From: Rhodanobacter sp. UBA5168
Lineage (GTDB): Bacteria > Pseudomonadota > Gammaproteobacteria > Xanthomonadales > Rhodanobacteraceae
Assembly (NCBI GenBank): GCA_002413455.1
Contig: DHXA01000258.1
Span: 1-15,441 of the forward strand
Direction of reading: 5' to 3'
Length of the DNA: 15,441 nt
Each line of letters begins with the position of its first letter. Within the stretch, counting starts at the first letter, position 1. The notes beneath the pieces were generated by a model. The model made no database searches, was not told the origin of the DNA, and worked only from the letters and a program-made list of their open reading frames with translations. This document shows, one piece after another, positions 7,357 to 14,631 of the stretch. Made by a program: the position numbers and the translations under genes.

Positions 7357-9353
7357 TGGCGTTCCGCGGCGGCCTGGTCGAAGTAGGTCCACTGCCGGTC
7401 GCCGCTGCCGAGCCGCTTGAGTTCCACGGTGAAGTCGAAGCGGCTGGCCCGCAGCGGGCTGCCGTCGATGCGCTGCATGCTCAGGCCGGTGGCCGGCTGC
7501 TTCGGCCGCAGCGCGGCGCGCTTGAGCCGGTAGGCAGTGAGCGGGCGCGCCAGCTGGCCGGCCAGCGCCTCATGCAGCACGCGGCCCTGCGCCGTGGGCA
7601 AGGCCAGCCCGAGCACGGCCGCCAGGGTGGGTGCCAGGTCGACGTTGCCGCTGGGCAGCGGGTCGGAAAAGCCGCGGCGGAAATCGGGGCCGGCCGCGAG
7701 CAGGGTGTTGTGCACGTCGATCGGGCTGAAGCTGCCGTGCTGACCGCGCTCGGTGCTGGTGGTGCCGTATTCGGTGCCGCGGAAGCCCTGGATCACCGCG
7801 TGCGCATCCCATGCGTAGCTGATGATGATGTCCGGCCCGCGTGCTGCGTTTTCCAGGTGCACGTCCTCGGCCGGCAGCGTGCCGGGCAGGTCGCCGTAGC
7901 GGCGCGCCACGAAGATCGCGCCCACGTATTCACGCGACTGCAGGAAGCGCACGGTACGCTGCACCAGCGCCGCATCGTGCTCGGGCTGGTACAAGTAGTC
8001 GGTGCCGTCGTTGGGCGCCAGCACCAGCGAGCCCTTCGGCAACTTCTCGGGCAGCGTGTAGCCTGGCGTGGTGTATGGGCCGGGCTTGCCGCAGATGCTG
8101 CCGTCGTCGTCGTAGCGGGTCGGCTGCAACGGGCTGCCGTCCGGGCGCAGGCCGCTCATCACCGGCGCGTAGCTGCAGCCCTGGCCGTCGAACGCGCGAA
8201 AGCCGGCGCGGGTGAGCTGGTCGGCCAGCCGCACGCTGCCGGACACCGAATAGCCCCACGCGTTGTCGACGCCGCCCACGCGGCCGTCGTTGATCGTGCG
8301 CAGCGGGAACAGGTCGCGCGCGCCGGCCACGTTGCTGTGGCCGTGGTCGGACACCACGATCAGGTCGGTGTCGCCGGCCATGCCCAGTTCGCGCAGCTTC
8401 GCCCCGAGCTTGCCCAGCAGCGCGTCCTGCGCCTGCAGCGCCAGGTGGAATTCGGGCGAGCCCACGCCGTACTGGTGCTGGGTGGTGTCCGGATTGCGCA
8501 GCCACACCACGCTGACATCGGGCCGATGCTTCGGCAGCACCTCGTCCAGGTACACCTGCATCATCCACGCGTTGGCCGGTCCCGGCGTGGTCTCGACCGC
8601 GGCGCTGGCGTCGGAGGTGACGCCGTCCCTGAGCGTGACCAGCTTGCCCGCCGCCGTGGGCGCGCCGTTGTCGTCGGCCAGCTGCAGCTGATCGGGCGCA
8701 TAGGTGTGCATGGTGTTCGCCGGCAGCGGGTAGCCGGCCTGTTGCAGCTCCCTGGCGAAGGCCAGCGGCAGCGCGGTGTTCTCGTCCAGCAGCACGTTGC
8801 GGCCGCCGGCGTCGGACAGCTTGTAATCCTGCAGGAAGGCCGGGCCCGACTTGCCGATCACCGCGGTGGTGAGACCGGCCTGGTGCGCCGTGGCGAGCAG
8901 GGTCGGCACCTGCAGCAGTGCGCCGTCCTCGTGCGCATCGAGGTCGCGCAACACGGCGTAATCCTCGGTGTAGATCGGGTTCTGGAAATCGGCCGCCTCG
9001 CCCTTCGCGTTGAGGCCGCTGCCGCCGGGCGCGTAGAAGCTGTTGCCGTAGAAGCCGATCGGGCCGGGGAACGCGCCGGTGGCGAAGCTTGATGCGTTCG
9101 CCATGGTGAAGGTGGGATAGGTCGCATGGTTGTCGCTGAAGTCCACGCCGCGGCGCGCCAGCGCCAGCAGGTTCGGCGTGTCCTCGGCGCTGATCGCGTC
9201 CGGCCGCATGCCGTCCCACACGAACACGATCGCCCGGTGCGGCCGGGCGGCCGGCGCGGCTGCCGCCGCGTGGGCGGCCGTCGGCGCGCCCAGCACGGCG
9301 AGCACGAGGGCGAACGGATACGACAGCAGGTGGCGACGGAACGCAACGGTCAT
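7353..9353 (-). CDS. secreted alkaline-phosphatase-superfamily phosphodiesterase (type I phosphodiesterase/nucleotide pyrophosphatase fold), 666 aa
   Basis: Exported metal-dependent phosphodiesterase. An N-terminal signal peptide (residues about 9-28, ending APTAAHA) is followed by FVWDGMRPD with Asp47 and YPTFTMANASSFATG with candidate nucleophile Thr83. Then come NPDTTQHQYG (Asp289, His293), VVSDHGHS (Asp336, His337) and RGQHGSFSP (His539), which complete the two-zinc site. At 666 residues it is longer than typical bacterial nucleotide pyrophosphatases. The extra sequence between residues about 350 and 500, including two cysteines (393 and 421), may shape the active site or form a disulfide. 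The substrate cannot be fixed: nucleotide diesters, glycerophosphodiesters or other phosphoesters are possible. The start at 9353 is the only ATG giving the signal peptide; the ribosome site is poor. It is divergent from the glycerophosphodiesterase gene, with 149 bases between. Confidence 0.85.
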   Translation of the reverse strand: MTVAFRRHLLSYPFALVLAVLGAPTAAHAAAAAPAARPHRAIVFVWDGMRPDAISAEDTPNLLALARRGVDFSDNHATYPTFTMANASSFATGAFPGPIGFYGNSFYAPGGSGLNAKGEAADFQNPIYTEDYAVLRDLDAHEDGALLQVPTLLATAHQAGLTTAVIGKSGPAFLQDYKLSDAGGRNVLLDENTALPLAFARELQQAGYPLPANTMHTYAPDQLQLADDNGAPTAAGKLVTLRDGVTSDASAAVETTPGPANAWMMQVYLDEVLPKHRPDVSVVWLRNPDTTQHQYGVGSPEFHLALQAQDALLGKLGAKLRELGMAGDTDLIVVSDHGHSNVAGARDLFPLRTINDGRVGGVDNAWGYSVSGSVRLADQLTRAGFRAFDGQGCSYAPVMSGLRPDGSPLQPTRYDDDGSICGKPGPYTTPGYTLPEKLPKGSLVLAPNDGTDYLYQPEHDAALVQRTVRFLQSREYVGAIFVARRYGDLPGTLPAEDVHLENAARGPDIIISYAWDAHAVIQGFRGTEYGTTSTERGQHGSFSPIDVHNTLLAAGPDFRRGFSDPLPSGNVDLAPTLAAVLGLALPTAQGRVLHEALAGQLARPLTAYRLKRAALRPKQPATGLSMQRIDGSPLRASRFDFTVELKRLGSGDRQWTYFDQAAAERH

Positions 9354-9438
9354 GGCATGGCCCGGAAGGAAGCAGACCCGGCATGGTGCGCGACGGATGT
9401 TGCAGTTTGCGGTCGCCGCGGCGGTGCGTGTCGCGGAG

Positions 9439-9456
9439 TTGTCAACGAACGTACAT
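9439..9456 (+). promoter_or_regulatory. candidate PhoB-like box upstream of the glycerophosphodiesterase gene
   Basis: TTGTCAA-CGAA-CGTACAT has the 7-4-7 layout of a Pho box. The first half holds the TGTCA core; the second half agrees only in C, C, A and T. It ends 46 bases before the ATG, a suitable distance for an activator replacing a -35. The opposite strand here also reads TTGACA, but no -10 follows it. Confidence 0.3.
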
Positions 9457-9502
9457 ACGCGCGCCGCATGCTGGGCGTTCAGCCTGCCCCGGAGTCTGCA
9501 CC

Positions 9503-10615
9503 ATGTTTCGCCTATGCTGGATTCCCCTGTTCGCCATCGGAACCCTGGGCATGTCCGCCCCCGTGCACGCCGCTGAAAAACCGCTGGCCGCCCGCGTGCT
9601 GGTGATCGGCCATCGCGGCGCCAGCGCGCTGCGGCCGGAGCACACGCTGGCCTCCTATGCACGGGCGATCGCCGACGGCGCCGACTTCATCGAGCCGGAT
9701 CTGGTGATGACCAGGGACGGGGTGATGGTGGTGCGCCACGAGAACGAGATCGGCGGCACCACCGACGTGGCCAGCCATCCGGAATTCGCCGACCGCAAGA
9801 CCCGCAGGATCGTGGACGGCCAGTCCGAGAGCGGCTGGTTCACCGAGGACTTCACGCTGGCCGAACTGAAGACGCTGCGTGCCCGCGAGCGCCTGCCCGA
9901 ACTGCGCGGCACCCGCTACGACGGCCAGTTCCAGATCCTCACGCTGGACGAGGTGATCGATTTCGTGGCGGCCGAGTCGGCCACGCTGGGGCGGTCGATC
10001 GGGATCATCCCGGAGATCAAGCACGGCACGTATTTCCAGCGCATCCAGCGGCCGATGGAGGACGCCCTGCTGGCCACGCTGGCCGCGCATGCCTATACGC
10101 GTACCGCGCCGGTGGAGATCCAGTCGTTCGAGATCGCCAACCTCAAATACCTGCACGACAAGCTGGGCGGCGCGCAGGCCCGTCAGCGGCACCCGAACAT
10201 CCGCCTGCTGCAGTTGCTCGACGAGCCGCAGCTGCAGCCGTACGACGTGGTCGCCGCGGGCGGCACGCTCACCTACGCGCAGATGATGACGCCGGCCGGC
10301 CTGCGCGATATCGCACGCTACGCCGATGCGATCGGGCCGGACTACCACGCGATCATCCCGTACCGCGCCGACGGCACGCTGGGCCGGCCCACCGCGCTGG
10401 TGCACGATGCCCACGCGGCGGGACTGCAGGTGCACCCGTACACGTTCCGTCCGGAGAACACGTTCCTGGCCAGGGATTTCTGGCACGGCAGCGATCCGCA
10501 CACGTTCAACGCGGACGGCGCGGTGGCGCAGATGCGCGTCTACCTCGACGCCGGCATCGATGCGTTCTTCACCGACGATCCGGCGCTGGGTCGCCGCGCG
10601 GCCGACGCGCGCTGA
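9503..10615 (+). CDS. glpQ: periplasmic glycerophosphodiester phosphodiesterase (GlpQ-like)
   Basis: 370-residue enzyme hydrolysing glycerophosphodiesters to sn-glycerol-3-phosphate and an alcohol. A signal peptide ends at about residue 23 (APVHA). The TIM-barrel GDPD motifs follow: VIGHRGAS (His37), FIEPDLVMTRDGVMVVRHE (Glu64, Asp66, His79), IIPEIKHG and, near the C-terminus, DAFFTDDP. Length and layout match E. coli GlpQ (358 aa) better than the cytosolic UgpQ (about 250 aa). ATG 9503 has CCGGAG about nine bases upstream. A longer in-frame start exists upstream but would spoil the signal peptide. The gene is followed 97 bases later by the nucleotide pyrophosphatase gene on the same strand. 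The glpQ symbol is by family resemblance; glycerol-3-phosphate transporter genes are not seen. Confidence 0.93.
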   Translation: MFRLCWIPLFAIGTLGMSAPVHAAEKPLAARVLVIGHRGASALRPEHTLASYARAIADGADFIEPDLVMTRDGVMVVRHENEIGGTTDVASHPEFADRKTRRIVDGQSESGWFTEDFTLAELKTLRARERLPELRGTRYDGQFQILTLDEVIDFVAAESATLGRSIGIIPEIKHGTYFQRIQRPMEDALLATLAAHAYTRTAPVEIQSFEIANLKYLHDKLGGAQARQRHPNIRLLQLLDEPQLQPYDVVAAGGTLTYAQMMTPAGLRDIARYADAIGPDYHAIIPYRADGTLGRPTALVHDAHAAGLQVHPYTFRPENTFLARDFWHGSDPHTFNADGAVAQMRVYLDAGIDAFFTDDPALGRRAADAR

Positions 10616-10627
10616 GCGGGGCGCGCG
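10606..10627 (+). terminator. GC hairpin spanning the glycerophosphodiesterase stop codon
   Basis: CGCGCGC at 10606-10612 pairs with GCGCGCG at 10621-10627, with the stop codon in the 8-base loop. No T-run follows. It may slow or partly end transcription or protect the upstream message. Such GC palindromes are common in this base composition. Confidence 0.25.
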
Positions 10628-10646
10628 CCGCACAAACGAAGGCTGG

Positions 10647-10664
10647 CTGTCACAAGCCTGCAGC
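10647..10664 (+). promoter_or_regulatory. candidate PhoB-like box upstream of the nucleotide pyrophosphatase gene
   Basis: CTGTCAC-AAGC-CTGCAGC begins with a perfect Pho-box half-site, followed by a four-base spacer and a poor second half. It ends 48 bases before the ATG at 10713, almost the same offset as the site ahead of the glycerophosphodiesterase gene. Confidence 0.3.
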
Positions 10665-10712
10665 GCGGGTCGCCGAGCATGCGCGCACCCTTCATCTGTC
10701 CAGGATCCACGC

Positions 10713-12131
10713 ATGCGTCAATTTCTGCCCACCCTGCTGCTGGGCGTCGTCGCGCTGTTCGGCGCCACCGGCAGCATCGCCCGCCCGGTGCTGCTGATCT
10801 CGATCGACGGCCTGCGTCCGGCTGACGTGATCGATGCGCAGCAGCGCGGCCTGAAGCTGCCGAACCTGCAGGCGTTCCTCACCCGCGGCAGCTATGCCAG
10901 CGATGTGCGCGGCGTGTTGCCCACGCTGACCTATCCGGCGCACACCACCCTGATCACCGGCGTGGCGCCGGCGCTGCATGGCATCAGCAACAACCTCACC
11001 TTCGATCCGACCAACAAGAACCAGCTCGGCTGGGACTGGTACGCCAGCGACATCCGCGTGCCCACGCTGTGGGACGCGGCGCATGCGGCGGGCCTGACCA
11101 CCGCCAACGTGCACTGGCCGGTGAGCGTGGGCGCGCCGGTGGACTGGAACCTGCCGCAGATCTGGCGCACCGGCACGCCGGACGACCGCAAGCTGCTGGC
11201 GGCGCTGGCCACGCCGGGCCTGCTGCCCGCGCTGGAAAGAGACCTCGGCCCCTACGCCGACGGCATCAACGAGGCGCTGGACGGCGACCAGAACCGCGCC
11301 CGCTTCGCGGTGAAGCTGCTGCAGCTGCACCGGCCGCAGTTCATGACCGTCTACTTCGCGGCGCTGGACGACAAGGAGCACGCCACCGGGCCGGGCACGC
11401 CGGCGGCCAACCAGGTGCTGGAAGGCATCGATGCGCTGGTCGGCGAGCTGGTGGCCGCGGCGCAGCGGGTGCATCCGGACGGCGTGGTGGCGGTGGTGTC
11501 CGACCACGGCTTCGCACCGGTGCGGCAGGACGTGAACCTGTATGCGCCCTTCATCAAGGCCGGCCTGGTCAGCGTGAAGGACGGGGCGGTGAGCGGCTGG
11601 CAGGCCACGCCATGGAACGCCGGCGGCAGCGCGGCGATCGTGCTGAAGGATCCGGCGGACGCCGCCGTGAAGGCACGGGTGGCCGCACTGTTGACGGGGC
11701 TGCAGGCCGATCCCGCCTACGGCATCGAACGCGTGCTCGATCATGCGCAGCTGGTGGCGCACGGCGCCACCGCGAAAGCGAGCTGGTTCGTGCTGTTCAA
11801 GCCCGGCTATGAAATGGGCATCAAGCCGGATGCGCCGATGCCCGCGCCGGGCCATTACCTCGGCATGCACGGCTACGATGCGGCACTGCCGGCGATGCGC
11901 TCGACCTTCCTGATCGCCGGCGCGGGCGTGCCGGCCGGCAGGGATCTCGGCTCGATCGACATGCGCGACATCGCGCCGACCCTGGCGGCGCTGCTCGGCG
12001 TGTCGCTGCCGCAGGCGCAGGGCAGGGCGCTGGCGGGCGTGACGCACGCAGCGGTTTTGCACGCCGCGGCAAGTCGGTTGTCACGAAAATCGCATATGGA
12101 CGTCCATACGGCCAGTGACACGCGGCTGTAA
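10713..12131 (+). CDS. nucleotide pyrophosphatase/phosphodiesterase (NPP family), exported
   Basis: 472-residue alkaline-phosphatase-superfamily enzyme; family members cleave nucleotide pyrophosphate or phosphodiester bonds. A signal peptide covers residues about 1-23. The two-metal site is complete: LISIDGLRP (Asp32), the nucleophile motif PTLTYPAHTTLITG (Thr73), ALDDKEHATGPG (Asp219, His223), VVSDHGF (Asp264, His265) and GMHGYD (His386). The D-x-x-x-H-x-x-G-P spacing is typical of ENPP-like enzymes. ATG 10713 has CAGGAT eight bases upstream. The last 20 or so residues (SRLSRKSHMDVHTASDTRL) use codons unlike the rest of the gene and overlap AT-richer sequence that may be the promoter of the receptor gene. 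The gene lies between glycerophosphodiesterase and receptor genes, which suggests a joint role in using extracellular phosphodiesters. Confidence 0.92.
   Translation: MRQFLPTLLLGVVALFGATGSIARPVLLISIDGLRPADVIDAQQRGLKLPNLQAFLTRGSYASDVRGVLPTLTYPAHTTLITGVAPALHGISNNLTFDPTNKNQLGWDWYASDIRVPTLWDAAHAAGLTTANVHWPVSVGAPVDWNLPQIWRTGTPDDRKLLAALATPGLLPALERDLGPYADGINEALDGDQNRARFAVKLLQLHRPQFMTVYFAALDDKEHATGPGTPAANQVLEGIDALVGELVAAAQRVHPDGVVAVVSDHGFAPVRQDVNLYAPFIKAGLVSVKDGAVSGWQATPWNAGGSAAIVLKDPADAAVKARVAALLTGLQADPAYGIERVLDHAQLVAHGATAKASWFVLFKPGYEMGIKPDAPMPAPGHYLGMHGYDAALPAMRSTFLIAGAGVPAGRDLGSIDMRDIAPTLAALLGVSLPQAQGRALAGVTHAAVLHAAASRLSRKSHMDVHTASDTRL
12078..12095 (+). promoter_or_regulatory. candidate PhoB-like box upstream of the TonB receptor gene, inside the preceding gene's 3' end
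   Basis: TTGTCAC-GAAA-ATCGCAT has a 6 of 7 first half, an A-rich spacer and a 4 of 7 second half. It is followed directly by a perfect 14-bp palindrome, TATGGACGTCCATA at 12095-12108. It lies 162 bases before the receptor ATG, within the unusual last codons of the nucleotide pyrophosphatase gene. Confidence 0.25.
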
Positions 12132-12165
12132 GAAGGGCTTCATGCAAGCGGGCCATGCTGGCACC

Positions 12166-12193
12166 GATCGGCGCGGCGACGCCGCTGCCGATC
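12166..12193 (+). terminator. strong hairpin between the nucleotide pyrophosphatase and receptor genes
   Basis: GATCGGCGCGG pairs with CCGC-T-GCCGATC: eleven pairs, one bulged T and a 5-base loop, followed by the pyrimidine run TCTCTCCTCCCC. It could terminate the upstream transcript. If the receptor promoter is at about 12078, it would instead be a 5'-leader structure of the receptor message. The tail is not a pure T-run, so termination is uncertain. Confidence 0.4.
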
Positions 12194-12257
12194 TCTCTCC
12201 TCCCCACGATGTCGTGGCCTTCCGCGCAGGCGGTGGCCGCGCGAAGGATGTACACGC

Positions 12258-14546
12258 ATGTCCGTACGCACGTTCTCCCTCCGCAGGACCGGTCTGGCGC
12301 TGGCGCTGCTTGCCGCACTGCATGGCACCGCCGCCGCCGCGGTCGATGCCGCGGCCCCGGCCCCCGCCGATGCCGCGGCGGTTACCACGAAGACGCTGGA
12401 GTCGGTCTCGGTGATCGGCCAGGGCGAATCGCGCCAGGTGCAGCGCATCACCAGCGAGGACGCGAAGATCCTGCCGCCGGGCACCAGCCCGCTGAAGGTG
12501 CTGCAGAGCAAGCCTGGTGTGCATTTCGAGTCGGCCGACCCGTTCGGCAACTACGAATGGTCGACCCGCATCAGCCTGCGCGGCTTCAACCAGAACCGGC
12601 TGGGCTTCACGCTCGACGGCATCCCGCTGGGCGACATGAGCTACGGCAACCAGAACGGCCTGCACATCAGCCGCGCGCTGATCGCCGAGAACCTCGGCGG
12701 TGCCGAACTGGCCGAGGGCATCGGTGCGCTGGGCACGCCCTCGACCAGCGATCTGGGCGGCACGATCCAGTTCTATTCGTCCGATCCGGCGTCCGAGTTC
12801 GGCGTCACCGTGGCGCAGGGCTTCGGCAGCGATAGCGCGCGCCGCACCTATGCGCGACTGGACACCGGCGATCACGACGGCTTCGCGATGTACCTGTCCG
12901 GTGCCTACAGCAGCACCGACAAGTGGAAGGGGCACGGTGCGCAGAAGCAGAAGCAGTTCAACGGCAAGGCCGTTTACAACTTCGGCGACAGCAGCGTCGG
13001 TGCGCTGCTGACCACCTCCAGCCGTGACGAGACCGACTACCAGGATCTGTCGCTGTCGCTGCAGAAGCGGCTGGGCTGGAACTGGGACAACTACTCGCCG
13101 GACTGGAACCGCGCAGTGAACGCGGCCAAGGGCATCTACACCGGCGGCGTGACCACGCTGGACGACGCCTACTACGATGCGCGCGGCCTGCGCGACGACA
13201 CCGTGGCCAGCGTGTTCGGCGATTTCGCACTGTCCGACGACCTGCGCCTGAAGGCCACCACCTACTACCACAACGATCGCGGCCAGGGTCACTGGTTCAC
13301 GCCGTACCAGGCATCGTATCCGGGCACACCGCAGGAGACCCCGATCTCGATCCGCACCACCGAGTACGGCATCGACCGCGGCGGCGTCACCGCGGCGCTC
13401 AACTGGAACATCGGCATCCATCACCTGGAAGGCGGTTTCTGGTACGAGGACAGCAATCACAATGTGCAGCGCAACTACTACTTCATCACGGGCCCGCTGG
13501 ACGACACCTTCTTCCTGCGCAACCCGAACCTGCGGCTGTTCCACCAGCACTACGAAACGACCACGCGGCAGCTCTACCTGCAGGACAGCTTCAAGTTGCT
13601 CGACGGCCGGCTTGCCGTCGACGTGGGCTTCAAGTCGCCGGACAGCAAGGTGACCGCCCGCGCCATGCCCGGCACGCTCAGCTACGGCACTGCCGGAAGC
13701 TACGCCAATGGCTCGCTCACCGCGAAGAAGAATTTCCTGCCGCAGGTGGGCGCCAGCTACCAGCTCGGCGGCGGCAATGAGCTGTTCGGCTCGTACGCGA
13801 AAAACATCGCCGCCTACCAGGCCGGTATCACCGGCCCGCTGGCGACCACCCAGGCCGCGTTCGACCTGTTCGGGCGGCAGCTCAAGCCGGAGCAGTCGCG
13901 CACGTTCGAAGGCGGCTTGCGCCGCGTCACCGACAGCTACCAGGCCTCGCTGGCGCTGTACGACGTGAAGTTCGACAACCGCCTGCTGGTGATCGCGCAG
14001 TGCTCGGGCATCGTGGGCTGCCCGTCGGCGTATGCGAACGTGGGTTCGGTCAGCAGCCGCGGCGCCGAGCTGGCGGTCAACGTGAAGCTGTCGCCCGCGC
14101 TGCACTGGTCCAATTCGCTGTCGTACAACCGCTCGCGCTACGACTCCGACTACCTCAACGGCACCACGCTGGTGGCGACCAAGGGCAAGACCGTGGTCGA
14201 CAGTCCCAAGCAGCTGTTCTTCTCCGAGCTGGCGTGGACGCCGGGCGCGTGGGATCTGCGGATATCGGCCAACTACACCGGCAAGCGTTACTACACCTAC
14301 ACCAATGACGCGTCGGTGCCGTCGTTCTGGGTCGTCAACGCCGCAGCCGCCTACGACTTCGGCAAGCTCGGCGGCTCGGTGCAGGATCTGCGGCTGGCGC
14401 TCAACGTCAGCAACCTGCTCGACAAACGCTATTTCGCCACCATCGGCTCGAACGGCTTCACCGCAAACGATCCGACCGGCGGCTTCCAGACCCTGCTGCC
14501 CGGCTCGCCACGGGCGGCGATGCTGACCGCCACGCTAAAGTTCTGA
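12258..14546 (+). CDS. TonB-dependent outer-membrane receptor
   Basis: 762-residue outer-membrane transporter driven by TonB-ExbB-ExbD. A signal peptide of about 27 residues (ALALLAALHGTAAAA) is followed by a TonB-box-like segment LESVSVIG (47-54). The plug domain follows (KVLQSKPGVHFESAD, RISLRGFNQNRLGFTLDGIPLGD, GGAELAEGIGALGTPSTSDLGGTIQF). A long beta-barrel ends in ATLKF with the C-terminal phenylalanine expected for BamA-dependent assembly. NLLDKRYFATIG near the end is a common TonB-receptor barrel motif. Only two cysteines are seen in the barrel (QCSGIVGCP), likely an extracellular-loop disulfide. ATG 12258 has GAAGGA about nine bases upstream. The substrate is unknown. No iron, cobalamin or sugar genes are adjacent; the neighbours are phosphodiesterases, so a phosphorylated organic ligand is a reasonable guess. 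Confidence 0.93.
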   Translation: MSVRTFSLRRTGLALALLAALHGTAAAAVDAAAPAPADAAAVTTKTLESVSVIGQGESRQVQRITSEDAKILPPGTSPLKVLQSKPGVHFESADPFGNYEWSTRISLRGFNQNRLGFTLDGIPLGDMSYGNQNGLHISRALIAENLGGAELAEGIGALGTPSTSDLGGTIQFYSSDPASEFGVTVAQGFGSDSARRTYARLDTGDHDGFAMYLSGAYSSTDKWKGHGAQKQKQFNGKAVYNFGDSSVGALLTTSSRDETDYQDLSLSLQKRLGWNWDNYSPDWNRAVNAAKGIYTGGVTTLDDAYYDARGLRDDTVASVFGDFALSDDLRLKATTYYHNDRGQGHWFTPYQASYPGTPQETPISIRTTEYGIDRGGVTAALNWNIGIHHLEGGFWYEDSNHNVQRNYYFITGPLDDTFFLRNPNLRLFHQHYETTTRQLYLQDSFKLLDGRLAVDVGFKSPDSKVTARAMPGTLSYGTAGSYANGSLTAKKNFLPQVGASYQLGGGNELFGSYAKNIAAYQAGITGPLATTQAAFDLFGRQLKPEQSRTFEGGLRRVTDSYQASLALYDVKFDNRLLVIAQCSGIVGCPSAYANVGSVSSRGAELAVNVKLSPALHWSNSLSYNRSRYDSDYLNGTTLVATKGKTVVDSPKQLFFSELAWTPGAWDLRISANYTGKRYYTYTNDASVPSFWVVNAAAAYDFGKLGGSVQDLRLALNVSNLLDKRYFATIGSNGFTANDPTGGFQTLLPGSPRAAMLTATLKF

Positions 14547-14564
14547 GCCACTGGTGTCGGAACC

Positions 14565-14595
14565 GGGCCCGCGCCACGCGACATGGCGCGGGCTT
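14565..14595 (+). terminator. terminator hairpin after the TonB receptor gene
   Basis: GCCCGCGCCA at 14567-14576 pairs perfectly with TGGCGCGGGC at 14584-14593, with a 7-base loop; two G-T wobbles extend the stem. It lies 20 bases past the stop codon. Only TT follows, so it is strong as a structure but lacks a full T-run. Confidence 0.55.
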
Positions 14596-14631
14596 GGCTA
14601 TGATCGATCGGTACCCCCGCCGGCCGTCCGC

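Noticed and set aside
7110..9092. Plus-strand open frame of 660 codons opposite the 666-aa phosphodiesterase
   Set aside because: No recognisable motifs and biased composition; the opposite strand encodes a signal peptide and all metal ligands.
9426..9447. TTGACA on the minus strand as the -35 of the 666-aa phosphodiesterase gene
   Set aside because: No plausible -10 at 16-18 bases; the following sequence is all G/C.
12095..12108. Perfect 14-bp palindrome as an independent operator
   Set aside because: A palindrome of this length is expected about once by chance in a window of this size; kept only as context for the candidate receptor promoter.
12132..12257. Cobalamin or other riboswitch ahead of the TonB receptor
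   Set aside because: The gap is only 126 bases and shows a single hairpin, with no conserved B12-box-like element.
12081..14105. Minus-strand open frame of 674 codons opposite the TonB receptor
   Set aside because: Shadow frame of a clear plug-barrel receptor; composition dominated by Ala, Val, Arg and Gln with no domain signature.
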